Notes: generated from the letters alone by a model not told the origin. A stretch of DNA of 64,000 nucleotides from Scheffersomyces stipitis CBS 6054 (GCF_000209165.1 NC_009043.1:868001-932000), one strand, 5' to 3'; shown: positions 45,889-56,898, numbered from the stretch's first letter. Made by a program: numbers and translations.

Positions 45889-48195
45889 ATGATCGGACTC
45901 CCGCGGCTTTGGGTCCGCCAGTTGGGCTACCTATGCGTGTTTTTTGTACTAGCAGTGGTGCTTCTTATTGTAGCCAACTCACAACAGATCATCAAGATCC
46001 AGGACTATATTCCACTGAGCCTTACACCAACTTTCTTCCAGCCTGCTGCCGACCACTATATAATCGATATCGTAATCCGTAATTGCTATGGCTACAAATC
46101 AAAGCTTCCAGGTTGTGGAAAACCCGTAGACAGTGAAGGTGAATTGGGCTACCTCGGAATGTACGGTGAATGGACCAAAGTCGACAAAGACTTGTCACTT
46201 GGCTCTGGATGGGTCAAACAACAATACCTCTCGTATAAGATGTTGAAAGCGGACGTTCTGGATACCGAACTCAACAAGGTTGCTGGAAAAGATGCCACAT
46301 CGACTATCAACAGAAGGGTAATTCTTGATCTCACTGTAGCAAACCCTAGCAAAGATGCGAAGATCAAGGGCAACGAGAGGTCCAAGTATCCAGCCAAAAT
46401 TATAAAGGAGTACAACTCAAACAAAGTAGCTGGTGAGCTGGATATCGAATTCTTAAAAGAACAGGGCAAGAAAGAACACGGTGCTGTGACAGAAGCACTC
46501 ACAGTAGACAAGGATAAAGCTGCCAGCCGTAAGATCAGCGAACTAAATGCAAAGCTCCACAAAGAGAGCCAAAGGAAACAACAGGGTGATAAACCAACTA
46601 AGGAATTCGAAGAAGATATCAGCCCGCAAGACCCTGAAGCTGGTTCAAAAGAGGTTCATGCTGAAGCAAATCCGGAAGACGAACTAAAGGCAGCGGAAGC
46701 AAAAGCTGAAAAGAAACTCGAAAAGGAAGAGATAGAAAAAGAAGAAAAAGAGCAAAAGAAACAGAGCGAGGAGGCACAGAAAGCACAGAAAGAACAGTTT
46801 GAACAGGAGCAAACTCAGAAAGAAAAACAGGAACAAAATGAAAAGAGAGTGCTAAACAAGCCACTTGACAAGAGAGTTGTAGAAGAAAGTAGACATGGAC
46901 TTAATAGTGTGGTCTACATTCCAAGTAAGGAAGACGTAAAGAACAGTGGCTGGGTAGAAAAGTCAAATGGAATTTGGGTGAAATACGGTGCTCCTAGACA
47001 CAACGCTGTCACAGCGATTGATATTCTCTTTGGTGAAGATGCTGTGGAACCTCGGCCCAACTGGGAATTGGTAGATAGTCCTTTGACGGGGACAGCTACA
47101 CAGTCAGACTTGCCAGCATATTTGACCTATAGAAAGGGCCCCAAAGCAGACTATAGAATCAAGGAATACCAACCAGTTCTCAAGGTCAATAAGAATGGCA
47201 AGTTCAAGATTTTGCAAGTTGCCGACTTGCACTTCTCCACTGGATATGGTAAATGCCGCGATCCCTCTCCAGCTCTGACTACAAAGGGTTGTCAAGCCGA
47301 TCCAAGAACGTTGAAGTTCTTAGGTAGGGTTTTAGATATTGAAAAACCAGATTTCGTTATATTGACTGGAGATCAGATATTTGGCGATGCGGCACCAGAT
47401 GCTGAAACCGCAGTTTTCAAGGCATTGTACCCGTTCATAAAGAGAAAGATACCGTATGCGGTGACAATGGGGAACCATGATGACGAAGGATCGTTGTCCC
47501 GTAATGAGATCATGAGTCTTTCGGCTAATTTACCATTTTCTAAGGCAGAACTAGGACCAGAAGATATTCAAGGTGTAGGCAATTACTATTTGACAGTGGA
47601 GGGTCCAGCTTCACACAATCCAGCGTTGTCGTTGTATTTCTTGGATACACATAAGTATTCGAGTAATCCTAAGATCACACCAGGCTACGACTGGATTAAA
47701 GAGAATCAGTTGAAGTGGCTAGAGGCAACCGCAGCTAGTTTGAAGAAGTCCATAGCAGCATACACCCATATTCACTTGTCTATGGCATTCTTCCACATCC
47801 CATTACCAGAATATAGAAATCTCAAGCAGCCATTCATTGGTGAAAACCGAGAGGGAGTGACTGCTCCTAGATATAATTCTAATGCTAGATCTGTACTAAG
47901 CGATATTGGCGTGAAAGTTGTCAGTGTTGGCCATGACCATTGCAACGACTACTGTTTACAAGACTTCCAGAAAAAGGATGGAGTCACCGAGTCGAAGATG
48001 TGGCTCTGTTATGGTGGAGGTTCAGGAGAGGGTGGTTACGGCGGATATGGAGGATATATCAGGAGACTTAGAGTTTTCGACATCGATACCCAGAACGGAG
48101 AAATCAAGACATGGAAAAGAGCGGAAAACGACCCTGACAAGGAAATTGACCGCCAGACCATAGTTCAAGGTGGAGAGGTTGTCAACTTTGCATAA
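45889..48195 (+). CDS. DCR2: Dcr2-like calcineurin-type phosphoesterase
   Basis: Metallophosphatase of the Dcr2/Sia1 group; in Saccharomyces Dcr2 promotes START and counteracts the unfolded-protein-response kinase Ire1. The 768-aa protein has an N-terminal signal-anchor span (about 10-29), a conserved N-domain (GYLGMYGEWTKVDKDLSLGSGWV), and a metallophosphoesterase domain from about 438 to 755. The metal motifs are all present: ADLHFS, ILTGDQIFGD, MGNHDDEG and GHDHCNDYC. Between the N-domain and catalytic domain lies a highly charged Lys/Glu/Gln insert (about 220-325) that explains its excess over the 578 aa of Saccharomyces Dcr2. DCR2 is preferred over SIA1 on overall form; the distinction is not certain. 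Confidence 0.87.
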   Translation: MIGLPRLWVRQLGYLCVFFVLAVVLLIVANSQQIIKIQDYIPLSLTPTFFQPAADHYIIDIVIRNCYGYKSKLPGCGKPVDSEGELGYLGMYGEWTKVDKDLSLGSGWVKQQYLSYKMLKADVLDTELNKVAGKDATSTINRRVILDLTVANPSKDAKIKGNERSKYPAKIIKEYNSNKVAGELDIEFLKEQGKKEHGAVTEALTVDKDKAASRKISELNAKLHKESQRKQQGDKPTKEFEEDISPQDPEAGSKEVHAEANPEDELKAAEAKAEKKLEKEEIEKEEKEQKKQSEEAQKAQKEQFEQEQTQKEKQEQNEKRVLNKPLDKRVVEESRHGLNSVVYIPSKEDVKNSGWVEKSNGIWVKYGAPRHNAVTAIDILFGEDAVEPRPNWELVDSPLTGTATQSDLPAYLTYRKGPKADYRIKEYQPVLKVNKNGKFKILQVADLHFSTGYGKCRDPSPALTTKGCQADPRTLKFLGRVLDIEKPDFVILTGDQIFGDAAPDAETAVFKALYPFIKRKIPYAVTMGNHDDEGSLSRNEIMSLSANLPFSKAELGPEDIQGVGNYYLTVEGPASHNPALSLYFLDTHKYSSNPKITPGYDWIKENQLKWLEATAASLKKSIAAYTHIHLSMAFFHIPLPEYRNLKQPFIGENREGVTAPRYNSNARSVLSDIGVKVVSVGHDHCNDYCLQDFQKKDGVTESKMWLCYGGGSGEGGYGGYGGYIRRLRVFDIDTQNGEIKTWKRAENDPDKEIDRQTIVQGGEVVNFA

Positions 48196-48940
48196 GAAAG
48201 ATACATAAACGCGGGAGATGTCCCATAAGGTAATTCGGTTAATTGATGTACAAACGGTGCTTGGTATAGCGTAGCCAAGTTCTTTAGTGTTAGAAGGCGT
48301 TCGGACCACGATTACAAGTAAGTAGAGTATTTGGAGCTCGTGTTAATGCTGTTTTACTAGCAATGAATTTTGCATCTTACGGACACTGCAGTCGTGGTTG
48401 CAGAGTGGTAAACTTCAGGTACTTTATATAATAGTCTATTTTATACGTGCTAATATTATATTCTTTCAAAATGTTTTGAAAAACTATGAGATCTATTTGA
48501 AATATTCTCTATCAGCCAAGTTGTCTAACTCCTACTCTGTAGATCTTATCGTCCACAATTACTGGATAAAGCCAGCTACATTCTCTTAGGCAAGTTGGTT
48601 AACGAGCATCGTTTACACCAAATTTGAACGTATACTCGCGCACAGTGCAGCTGCATAAGTATGTGCATAGTGCTGTGAAACAAACTCTAAGTCGGGCTTG
48701 TGCATAAATATTGACCTTTCCCAACTTTTGTCGATTTGCTCAGAATTTAGGACAAGAAGCGGTTCATTTACTTCCCTTAGCAGCTTGTCGTTTCTACCTT
48801 GTGTACTTAAAACTGACTTTAGTAGGACAAATCGTCCCCTTTCACTCCTTTGCTTTTCGACTTTGTTATATCCTTTGACCCAGCGACTCCGGTTTTATTA
48901 CTTGATTTAGTTTTGGTTTTTATTTGTACACTATGGCATT
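48196..48940. other. Intergenic region, DCR2 to STE11
   Basis: 745 bases without a supportable gene. The last 250 bases are pyrimidine-rich and probably hold the STE11 promoter and leader. Confidence 0.5.
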
Positions 48941-51397
48941 ATGACTGAGTCCAATGACCCCTACATATTGAACGAGACCGCTGCTCTTGCCACAACACGA
49001 GCCCAACTAGACAGCTCCCGTGAGCTCAAACAGTGGCTTGCCAAATCAAACTGCAACCACCACTACTCTAAGTTTATTGAAAATGGCATATCGTTTGATC
49101 TCGTACCAGAATTGGACTCGAACGCACTTCGCGAATTGGGAATCACCAAGTTGGGAGACAGACTCCGTTTGGAACTCGCTATCAACAACTTAAAGGCTGC
49201 CAAACTAGCCAATTCTATCAGCGTTGAAGAACTCTACAAAGTAATGAACCTACAGATAAACCAGACGATTCCCGAATCGGCAATTCTTAGAAACAACGAA
49301 TCGGCTACTAACGGGGACGCTAATGTCTCAATGGAACTGATGACTCTAACTCATCAGACAGAGAGCACTACCAGCTCAACTAGCAGTGTAGCGGCAGCAA
49401 ACAATAATCAGCTGACCCGAGACTCTACCAAGACAGCCACCTTCATCTTCCAGGATGGGGCTACCAAGCGAGTAAATGTGACGGGATGCTTCAATGCCCA
49501 GTCCATAAAGAGAAAGGTTCTCAAAAAAATGGGCATAAAGCTGCTAGAAACGGAATACGACACATATATCCACTCATCAAGTGCCAACAGCGGCAACAGC
49601 AATAATAATACTAATAATTTTAATTATAATGGAAGCAATATCGATGCGAATGAGAGCCCATCCTTGAATCTTCTTTTTGATGTCGAATTGGTTACCATCT
49701 GCTACTCGCCCGAACGGTTGGAAAAGCACAGAATAATACTTTGTCCCAAAAATGAGTACCCCACAGATGTGGCTATCGAAGTGTCCAAGCGTATATTGGC
49801 AAAATACGAACGTTACTCTAACAATAAACTCTTGAGTCTAGAAAATTTAAGCCAATACCACATCCCAGAAAGACGAAAGGATGCCAATAAGAGGCCTACG
49901 TTACGAAATTTTTTTGGCCAAAGACCCCCTAGTGAATTGATATCGTCCAATTTGGCCGAGTATTTCCCTGATACCCACCAGAGGGACTTGGAAGCTACGG
50001 TTCGCAACTCGGTGCGTTACAGTGTTCGTTTATCGCGCCGTTTTAATATTCCTTCTGGTATGGGTGCTGGGGGTAGTAGTGGTAGTACCATGTCTATTAA
50101 CAATACCAGACAGTCTATTGTCAGTTCCAACACCATTTCAACTCATTTGGCTCCTTCTATATTGTCCAACGAAGTACCTAGACGAATGTCAGCAAGAACC
50201 ATTGGCGCAGTCATGGTCAATAACATCACGGCTATAGATGAAGCTGTAAACTACAGCAATGCGGATGCGCAGTCCATCTTTAGCAAGCCTCCATCTGTAT
50301 ATTCTAGTACCAGTGGAACACAAGATTCAAAGTCTATTATATCATCGAACTCTAATGGCAGATACTATGGCCCCAATTCACATCACAGAATTTCCATTGC
50401 TACAAGTTTTTCGGAATCTGGTGCTAACAATAACCGGTACTCTCGTATTGAATTAGTGAGTGTAGACTCCGACTCTGATGATCAGGACGACATTATTTCT
50501 GAGTACAACGACGAAGACACATTCAACAGTTTGGGGCACATCTCGGAAGACGGACCCAAGCACTGGTTGAAAGGTGCCAGAATCGGTGCAGGTAGCTTTG
50601 GCAGTGTATACCTCGGAATGAATCCATTTTCTGGAGAGTTAATGGCTGTAAAGCAGATTCCTTTGCCCTCTAAAAACAACGCAGAGGAAGCGAAGAAGTT
50701 GATGCTGGAGCAGCAGCACGAGTTGACACTTCTCAAGCTGTTGAACCATGAGAATATCGTGCGATACTACGGGGCCTCTACCGATGACGAATATTTAAAC
50801 ATCTTTTTAGAGTACGTTCCTGGTGGCTCAGTCCAGACAATGTTGCAGTCATATGGTCCGTTTGAAGAACCATTGATTAGAAACTTCATCAGGCAGGTGT
50901 TGATTGGACTCAGCTACTTACATGGAGAAGACATTATACACAGAGATATCAAGGGTGCAAACATTTTGATAGACATTAAAGGTACTGTTAAGATTGGAGA
51001 TTTTGGTATTTCCAAAAAGGTTAGTAGTTTGGAAGAGGACGAATCCCACAGTTCTGCTAAGAAGGACGGCAGAAGGGCTTCTCTTCAGGGTTCTGTCTAC
51101 TGGATGGCCCCAGAAGTTGTCAAGCAAACTGCATACACAAAGAAAGCTGACATCTGGTCTGTCGGATGCCTTATTGTGGAGATGTTTACGGGGAAGCATC
51201 CATTTCCGGAATTTAGTCAGATGCAAGCTATTTTCAAGATCGGAACCCATACTACTCCGCTGATTCCTGAATGGTGTACAATGGAAGCAAAGGATTTCCT
51301 TGATAAGGCGTTTGAGCTTGACTACAATAACCGTCCTGATGCTATCCAGCTTCTTAGTAATCTGTTCTTGAATCCGTTAATCATGTCCAAGAGATAG
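48941..51397 (+). CDS. STE11: MAP kinase kinase kinase Ste11
   Basis: MEKK for the mating/filamentation and osmostress cascades, activated by Ste20 and Ste50. It is 818 aa, near the Candida length. A SAM domain is at about 26-88 (KQWLAKSNCNHHYSKFIENG). A ubiquitin-like/Ras-association segment lies at about 160-290, interrupted by an Asn-rich run (NNNTNNFNYN). A Ser-rich autoinhibitory linker follows. The kinase domain is at about 543-812, with GAGSFGSVYLG, VK in MAVKQIPL, HRDIKGANILI, DFGISKK and APE all intact. The order SAM, RA-like, kinase identifies Ste11, as distinct from Bck1 or Ssk2. In-frame CTG codons occur mainly at variable sites; one in the helix before LNHENIV would read as Ser. 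Confidence 0.95.
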   Translation: MTESNDPYILNETAALATTRAQLDSSRELKQWLAKSNCNHHYSKFIENGISFDLVPELDSNALRELGITKLGDRLRLELAINNLKAAKLANSISVEELYKVMNLQINQTIPESAILRNNESATNGDANVSMELMTLTHQTESTTSSTSSVAAANNNQLTRDSTKTATFIFQDGATKRVNVTGCFNAQSIKRKVLKKMGIKLLETEYDTYIHSSSANSGNSNNNTNNFNYNGSNIDANESPSLNLLFDVELVTICYSPERLEKHRIILCPKNEYPTDVAIEVSKRILAKYERYSNNKLLSLENLSQYHIPERRKDANKRPTLRNFFGQRPPSELISSNLAEYFPDTHQRDLEATVRNSVRYSVRLSRRFNIPSGMGAGGSSGSTMSINNTRQSIVSSNTISTHLAPSILSNEVPRRMSARTIGAVMVNNITAIDEAVNYSNADAQSIFSKPPSVYSSTSGTQDSKSIISSNSNGRYYGPNSHHRISIATSFSESGANNNRYSRIELVSVDSDSDDQDDIISEYNDEDTFNSLGHISEDGPKHWLKGARIGAGSFGSVYLGMNPFSGELMAVKQIPLPSKNNAEEAKKLMLEQQHELTLLKLLNHENIVRYYGASTDDEYLNIFLEYVPGGSVQTMLQSYGPFEEPLIRNFIRQVLIGLSYLHGEDIIHRDIKGANILIDIKGTVKIGDFGISKKVSSLEEDESHSSAKKDGRRASLQGSVYWMAPEVVKQTAYTKKADIWSVGCLIVEMFTGKHPFPEFSQMQAIFKIGTHTTPLIPEWCTMEAKDFLDKAFELDYNNRPDAIQLLSNLFLNPLIMSKR

Positions 51398-52934
51398 TTC
51401 GAAACTGATCTACGTGTTAGTTCTCTTGATCACATCATTCCTAATTGGGATTATGAATTGATCCCTTTTAAATATTATGTAACTTGTTATGTTCATTCAT
51501 CCGGAAACAGTAACCAACAATTTGGTCCCAGCAAGGAATTTGTCAAGCAGAAAGTACCAGAGCTTCGTTTACCAAATATAGTAGTCCCTGTTAGACTAGT
51601 AATATGAATAAGAAGTTGCGAGATGATTACTTTACATGGTCGTTGTAAAAGATGTAGTTGTAGAAGTAAGTTAAGAAGAGCGAGATCATCGATGTACTGA
51701 ATCTCCCGGTTGTAATTGCCAACTGCAAGATAATAAATATTGTATATTGAACAAATTATTAGTCTTAAGGATCTAGGCTTGGCGATACTACGGAGTCTTT
51801 TACGATATCTGAGGGAGACGAAGCTCAACAATGAATATACGAGATCTAGTGAGACTAGAGAGCTGCAGGCCATTACCGAGACGTAAGTCTCTTCCCACGA
51901 TAGAACCACGGAATATCAAGGAGTAGAATATCTACGAGCTAGCCAAACGTACGGTTTACAACAAAAGAGACAAAGAGTTGATGCCGAGTACTTGAAGGTG
52001 AGTTGGCTAACAGTAAGCAGTCCACAGCAATATCTTTAATTGCTTCTGTGGCACTACAAGTACACTTTGCAATACCCATTGCACATCACACTGAGCTATT
52101 CAATTGCATGTCCAGTGTACATCTGAATGCCCAACTATACCTGGCTACTGCTAATACTTTGTAAGTGAATATGATTGAAAATAGACACTTCAGTTGCAGC
52201 TTTAAGTTCAATAAGTGAAGTCGGCCCTATTGATTTGCGCACTCCGTCATACAGAAGCGCATTTTTTATTGGTGCCAAACACCGCATTACATCATGGCGG
52301 CGGCTAACAATTCAATTCGGCAATTAGCCGATTCGAGCTAACACACTTTAGAGATGCCACTGAATTGGAGCAGGGTCGAGCAGATATATTACTCTGTCCA
52401 ATTGGTCAATCTACAATTCAGACTCTCCTTCTATGTTGAAATTCGTTAGCCAAGGAACTCTTCAAATCTTCTGATCTTCCCCACCTTCAAAGCTTTTGGG
52501 TCATTCACGACCTCTATACAATTTTTTTGACTCTCCTGAGTCAACCATAGTTAATGAATCCTACTTATCTTCTTCAATCCATTTTTAGAGCAATTCTTTT
52601 CTTCTCATAAGGGCTCGACTATATCTGTTGCCCGTTGGCTTATATCGGATATCTGCCTCTTGAAAGTCTCCAATCGAGAAACTGCAGCTGCCGATAACTA
52701 CCAACCTTCTCCACTTATTTTAATTATAAAGAGCAACATCTCCACACAAAAATATTTCTACCTACGAGGTCGTGAATTAGACTATACGAAGATAAGTCGG
52801 TATTATTAGTCTAGTTTGAATAAGGCTAGAACCCATACTTGTCAATTGTCTAATCATCACCAAATCGTCTAGTCAAACTTCTAAAAGGACTTCATTCCAT
52901 CGGATCATCTCATTCGCATCATTCATTTTAGCAA
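51398..52934. other. Long intergenic region, STE11 to kinase gene
   Basis: 1.5 kb. A 138-codon frame on the minus strand (51493-51909) is leucine-rich and featureless; I regard it as chance. The last 500 bases are C/T-rich and probably a long leader of the downstream kinase gene. No RNA gene seen. Confidence 0.5.
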
Positions 52935-55661
52935 ATGGAGATTCCTCTCAAATCACAACCCAAAGTCTCAACCGCCAATTTCACTGCCGACTCGGCATTT
53001 CCTGTTGACCCGTTGGCAAGAACTACTCCAACTCCAGGTGCAGAAAGTGATGCTTCTTCTCAGTTGAACTCAGAATTGCTCAAAGTCAGACGCAGCAATA
53101 ATCCACTGAACAATAGTAAAAATGATTCTACTGATCTCACACCACTTAATTCCACTGCTCAGCTCAAGAGCTACAAGCTTAGTAGACGTTATTCGGAAAC
53201 TGAGAAGAATAACTTTGATCTGGAAACAGGACATCGTCTCTACGATGATGGTAAAATCAGACCCCAAGTTCTCAGAAACGATTCATACAGACAAGATGTG
53301 TACGATCTCAGTCGCAACAATACCTACGGCACTCTCATGCTGGAGAATGACCCTAGCCGAAGTAGGACTCAGAGTCCAGCCAAGATTTATTCCAGATCTC
53401 ATGACGAGTATATGGATGGAAGTAGCGAGGGAGTATTAGGACTAGAAGACGAGTACATTCCTGGTTTGAACTTTGCCGATTTGATATACCGTTGGAACAA
53501 GAATATTTCTGATCAGAATCTTGTGGACATCAACGAGTCGAGAGGTCAGCTATATGATCTCAAACAACAAACTTCTAACACTTCTTCTACAACCAGTATG
53601 ACTAATACACCTCTGAGTAGAGACGCCTCTTACTTGGATTTGAATCAATTGCATGCCCAAGTGGCCCCACAACCCATCAGATTACGAAACCAGACTTCTT
53701 CCAACATGTATTCGTTTTCCAAATTGCACGATTTTATGAAACTCAGACCACATTCAAAAGGCGACGAGCGGCCCAGTCGTGAGCCCAACCTCAGCACTGT
53801 AACACTAACATCTTCAGATGATACCACTAGTAATGTAGATAACGATACAGATCATAAGAACAAGAAACAAAAATCTGTAATTAACCCAGCGACAGGAGAC
53901 ATAAACTACGAATGGATCCTTAGCAGCTTACCACCAAATTTTAATGATTTGCCATATTCCCAGCGCAAGAAGTTGGTTAGATCATTTTCCGAGTCAATTG
54001 ACTACTCGCAGTTCTCATTATTTGCAAAGAACTATTTGCAAGTGAAGCCAGGTAGTTCTGGCTCGGAAAGAACACCCAGAAGTGCCGGCATTGGCTCCAA
54101 CAACAGTAGTTTTGCCAGAAGGCCCAGAATGAACAGTCTCAACACTGTAGCAGGTAGGTTGTTGGCCCGGACTTCTACTTCGGACTTGAAGAGATTGTCT
54201 GAATTAAACAAACCAAAAGTAAATGTAGACGAAAAAGGTGCAATTGTCATGGACCATGAGCTTGGAAAAGTGATTGGATTTGGAGCTTGGGGAACGATTC
54301 GTGAGTGCACGGACAGACACGGCACGGTTCGTGCAATTAAAATTGTTAAGTCGAGTTATGATTATGATGGAACTCCATCTCCGCGTAGTCAATCTCCGAG
54401 CAAAGCTGACATAAATAGTTTGAAGCACCTGAACCCTAAGGTACTTGAAGTCTTCAAGAAGGAAATCAATATCTGGAAAGAATTGCATCATGAAAATATC
54501 TTGCCTCTTCTCAAGCATCTTGAGACAGATTACGCCATCTTCTGTATTACCAACAGAATCTATGGTGGCACCTTATTTGAGTTGGTGTCATCATGGGGAA
54601 TCTTTAACAGTGGCATTAACAGCACTTCAGGTCCTTTGGAGTTCCTGATTGAATCTCAACAGGAGCGATTGAAGAAGGTTATACTTTGTACGAAGCAGAT
54701 AGTCAAAGCTTTGTTGTACATGCACGAGGAAAAAGGAATTGTGCACGGAGATTTGAAGTTGGAAAATGTATTGGTAGAAGAGGATTCGGACAAGGGCTAC
54801 AAAATGATTCTTTGTGACTTTGGCATGTCGAAAGCATATACGAGTAGAATCAGCAGAAAGTCCTCGGCAAGATACCTTCCTAATAATATCTTTGCCATGG
54901 TAGACGAAGACACCTTAATGATGAGAAGCAAATCCTCCAACACCACCATGAGAAAGCCATACCAGGGTGGAGATTCTGAGAATACAAAGAACTTAAATGT
55001 AGCAAAGGACGATTCAAGAATAGGGCTTTCCAATCTAATGAAGCCTCATGGCCCCTCAATGCAATCTGTGGATCTTACTCCTTCACAATCGTCATCCAGA
55101 GCTAATTGGAAAGAATTTGATTTCAGAAGGAAGAGTAACCACAAGGAAGACGAAGGAATCGACTCCGATTTGCCTCATAGTCATATTGGATCTCTTCCTT
55201 ATGCTTCTCCGGAATTGCTTTCTCCCTCTCCGCCTCCATTGGGGCCACTGGCTGATATATGGGCGCTTGGGGTCTTGATGTACACCATGTGTGTCGGCAA
55301 GCTTCCATTCCAACATCAGTATGAACCCAGACTTCGTGCGATTATCTTTGCAGGAAAATATAATAGAGAGGAATTGAGAAAGGCCTGCCTTTTAGAATGG
55401 ATTTTCAATGAGAAAGCAGCTAAAGGTGATGCAGACGAAGCATTACCGGCTAGTTTAATGATACAATCTCCATCTTTGGTTGATCTTAGAAGACAGCAGG
55501 AATTAGTGGATTTGCACCAGACTTGGTTAAAATACAAAGACTCTCACGAATTTCAATGGCTATTTGATATCATTACAGGATGTTTGGAAAAGGATATAAC
55601 CAAGAGATGGGATCTTGAAATGGTGAGCCACTGTCTTGAAGTTCACACTCCGACAAAATAG
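52935..55661 (+). CDS. Fungal Ser/Thr protein kinase, Nnk1-like
   Basis: 908-aa kinase with a Ser/Asn-rich, probably disordered N-terminal half and a kinase domain at about 437-905. Glycine loop GFGAWGTIREC is near 445, lysine in AIKIVKS near 463, HGDLKLENV near 603, DFGMSKA near 628 and the APE-like SPELL near 756. The catalytic loop reads HGD, not HRD. An insert of about 110 residues (Ser/Lys-rich) lies between DFG and SPELL. The glycine loop, HGD and overall size resemble Saccharomyces Nnk1 (nitrogen-network kinase, TORC1-linked), but I assign this from memory only, so no symbol is given. The HGD loop may mean RD-independent activation. A protein-kinase function is secure. Confidence 0.85.
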   Translation: MEIPLKSQPKVSTANFTADSAFPVDPLARTTPTPGAESDASSQLNSELLKVRRSNNPLNNSKNDSTDLTPLNSTAQLKSYKLSRRYSETEKNNFDLETGHRLYDDGKIRPQVLRNDSYRQDVYDLSRNNTYGTLMLENDPSRSRTQSPAKIYSRSHDEYMDGSSEGVLGLEDEYIPGLNFADLIYRWNKNISDQNLVDINESRGQLYDLKQQTSNTSSTTSMTNTPLSRDASYLDLNQLHAQVAPQPIRLRNQTSSNMYSFSKLHDFMKLRPHSKGDERPSREPNLSTVTLTSSDDTTSNVDNDTDHKNKKQKSVINPATGDINYEWILSSLPPNFNDLPYSQRKKLVRSFSESIDYSQFSLFAKNYLQVKPGSSGSERTPRSAGIGSNNSSFARRPRMNSLNTVAGRLLARTSTSDLKRLSELNKPKVNVDEKGAIVMDHELGKVIGFGAWGTIRECTDRHGTVRAIKIVKSSYDYDGTPSPRSQSPSKADINSLKHLNPKVLEVFKKEINIWKELHHENILPLLKHLETDYAIFCITNRIYGGTLFELVSSWGIFNSGINSTSGPLEFLIESQQERLKKVILCTKQIVKALLYMHEEKGIVHGDLKLENVLVEEDSDKGYKMILCDFGMSKAYTSRISRKSSARYLPNNIFAMVDEDTLMMRSKSSNTTMRKPYQGGDSENTKNLNVAKDDSRIGLSNLMKPHGPSMQSVDLTPSQSSSRANWKEFDFRRKSNHKEDEGIDSDLPHSHIGSLPYASPELLSPSPPPLGPLADIWALGVLMYTMCVGKLPFQHQYEPRLRAIIFAGKYNREELRKACLLEWIFNEKAAKGDADEALPASLMIQSPSLVDLRRQQELVDLHQTWLKYKDSHEFQWLFDIITGCLEKDITKRWDLEMVSHCLEVHTPTK

Positions 55662-55800
55662 ACATATTATGCAATCGACTAAGTAATCGCATGTAATATA
55701 AATAGACCAAGTGATTATTTCACTTAACAAAAGGAAACGACGGTAATATTAAATAAGGCATCTAATCAACGAAATTATACAAAATAAATACGTAAACTAC

Positions 55801-56898
55801 TCATTCTTCATCTTCAACCTGGATAACAATTTTACCACTAGCCTTACCTGACTTCAATCTGTCAAAAGCCTGGTCGAATTCACTCCATTTGTAGGTGCTA
55901 TCAATCCAGGTCTTGATCTTTCCTTCCTCGGCCAACTTTACACCTTCGCCCAACCACCAGTCGCCACCAGCCAAGGTGAATAAATGGTATTTGTAGAAAC
56001 TCAAACCCAAAGCGGAAAGAAAGATCTTGAATGCAGTGGTTATAATTTTGACAACAAACTTGAAGGAAAGTGAATGGCCATCATAGTCACCGACAATAGT
56101 TACGTAGGTACCTCCTTTGGGTGGCAATATATGCTTGATTTGAGGGAACAATTCAGTACCACCAACCGTATCTGCGATGAAATCAAACTCACCAGTCTCT
56201 TTAACCGATTCCAAGGCAGCATTTGCAAGACTTTCTTTGTTATAATCTATAGTAGAGTTTACACCTAACTTGGTAACGAAAGGCTCAGATTTGCTAGAGC
56301 AAGTAGCAACAATTTCTTTAGCACCTTTAACCTTTGCGAGCTGGATAACATGTCTACCCACCGAGGTGTTTCCTCCCAAGACTAACAACTTCTTGTCCTT
56401 CAAATCGGCAAAACTGCAAATAGTATGAGCAGTTCCAAACACCAAGGGCAACGATGCAGCTTCCACTAAAGAGAAGTTTTCTGCGACCTTTGTGATAGAA
56501 TTGTCACCTTCAATTGTAGAATCAACCAAGATATACTCAGCAAGAGTACCCTTTCCAAAAGGGTGGCAATAGAAGCCGTGGACCCTATCGCCGATCTTGA
56601 GACCTTTTTGAGCAGCTGCCTCTGCTCCAATTGCAACTACCACACCAGCATAGTCTCTGCCTATTCCTTGCTGAGAGTTGAAGATGGAAGTAAATCTGCC
56701 AGCAAAATTATAAAGCTTCTCGTCGACTGGATTAAGCGAGACAGTCAGAACCTTGACCAATATATTGTTTGGTTTAACAGAATAGGTGCCGTTGCCTGCT
56801 GGAACCAATTTGATAGTTTGTTCGGTAATAGTGATGGGAGCACCAGAATGGGGGTAGGTGTATGCCTTGTAATTTAAGGCCTCGGATGTAAAAGTCAT
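55801..56898 (-). CDS. Zinc-less MDR oxidoreductase, Yim1-like
   Basis: Medium-chain dehydrogenase/reductase of the quinone-oxidoreductase type, using NADPH and lacking zinc. The 365-aa length equals Saccharomyces Yim1. Visible features are the GroES-like N-domain with VSLNPVDEKL and GRDYAGVVVAIG (about 55-90), GDRVHGFYCHPFGKGTLAEY (about 103-122), the Rossmann motif VLGGNTSVGRHVIQLAK (about 172-188) and the C-terminal KSGKASGKIVIQV. Yim1-family proteins are linked to lipid particles and DNA-damage sensitivity in baker's yeast, with no established substrate. It converges on the kinase gene (139 bp between stops) and is divergent from GNA1 across 775 bp. The ortholog name is a likely guess. 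Confidence 0.85.
   Translation of the reverse strand: MTFTSEALNYKAYTYPHSGAPITITEQTIKLVPAGNGTYSVKPNNILVKVLTVSLNPVDEKLYNFAGRFTSIFNSQQGIGRDYAGVVVAIGAEAAAQKGLKIGDRVHGFYCHPFGKGTLAEYILVDSTIEGDNSITKVAENFSLVEAASLPLVFGTAHTICSFADLKDKKLLVLGGNTSVGRHVIQLAKVKGAKEIVATCSSKSEPFVTKLGVNSTIDYNKESLANAALESVKETGEFDFIADTVGGTELFPQIKHILPPKGGTYVTIVGDYDGHSLSFKFVVKIITTAFKIFLSALGLSFYKYHLFTLAGGDWWLGEGVKLAEEGKIKTWIDSTYKWSEFDQAFDRLKSGKASGKIVIQVEDEE

Noticed and set aside
45567..46082. 171-codon frame overlapping the DCR2 start
   Set aside because: Tyr/His/Pro-rich composition without family features; it overlaps the well-supported DCR2 signal anchor in another frame.
51493..51909. 138-codon minus-strand frame downstream of STE11
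   Set aside because: Leu/Ser/Ile-rich, no motif, no codon bias like its neighbours and no clear promoter. Treated as chance.
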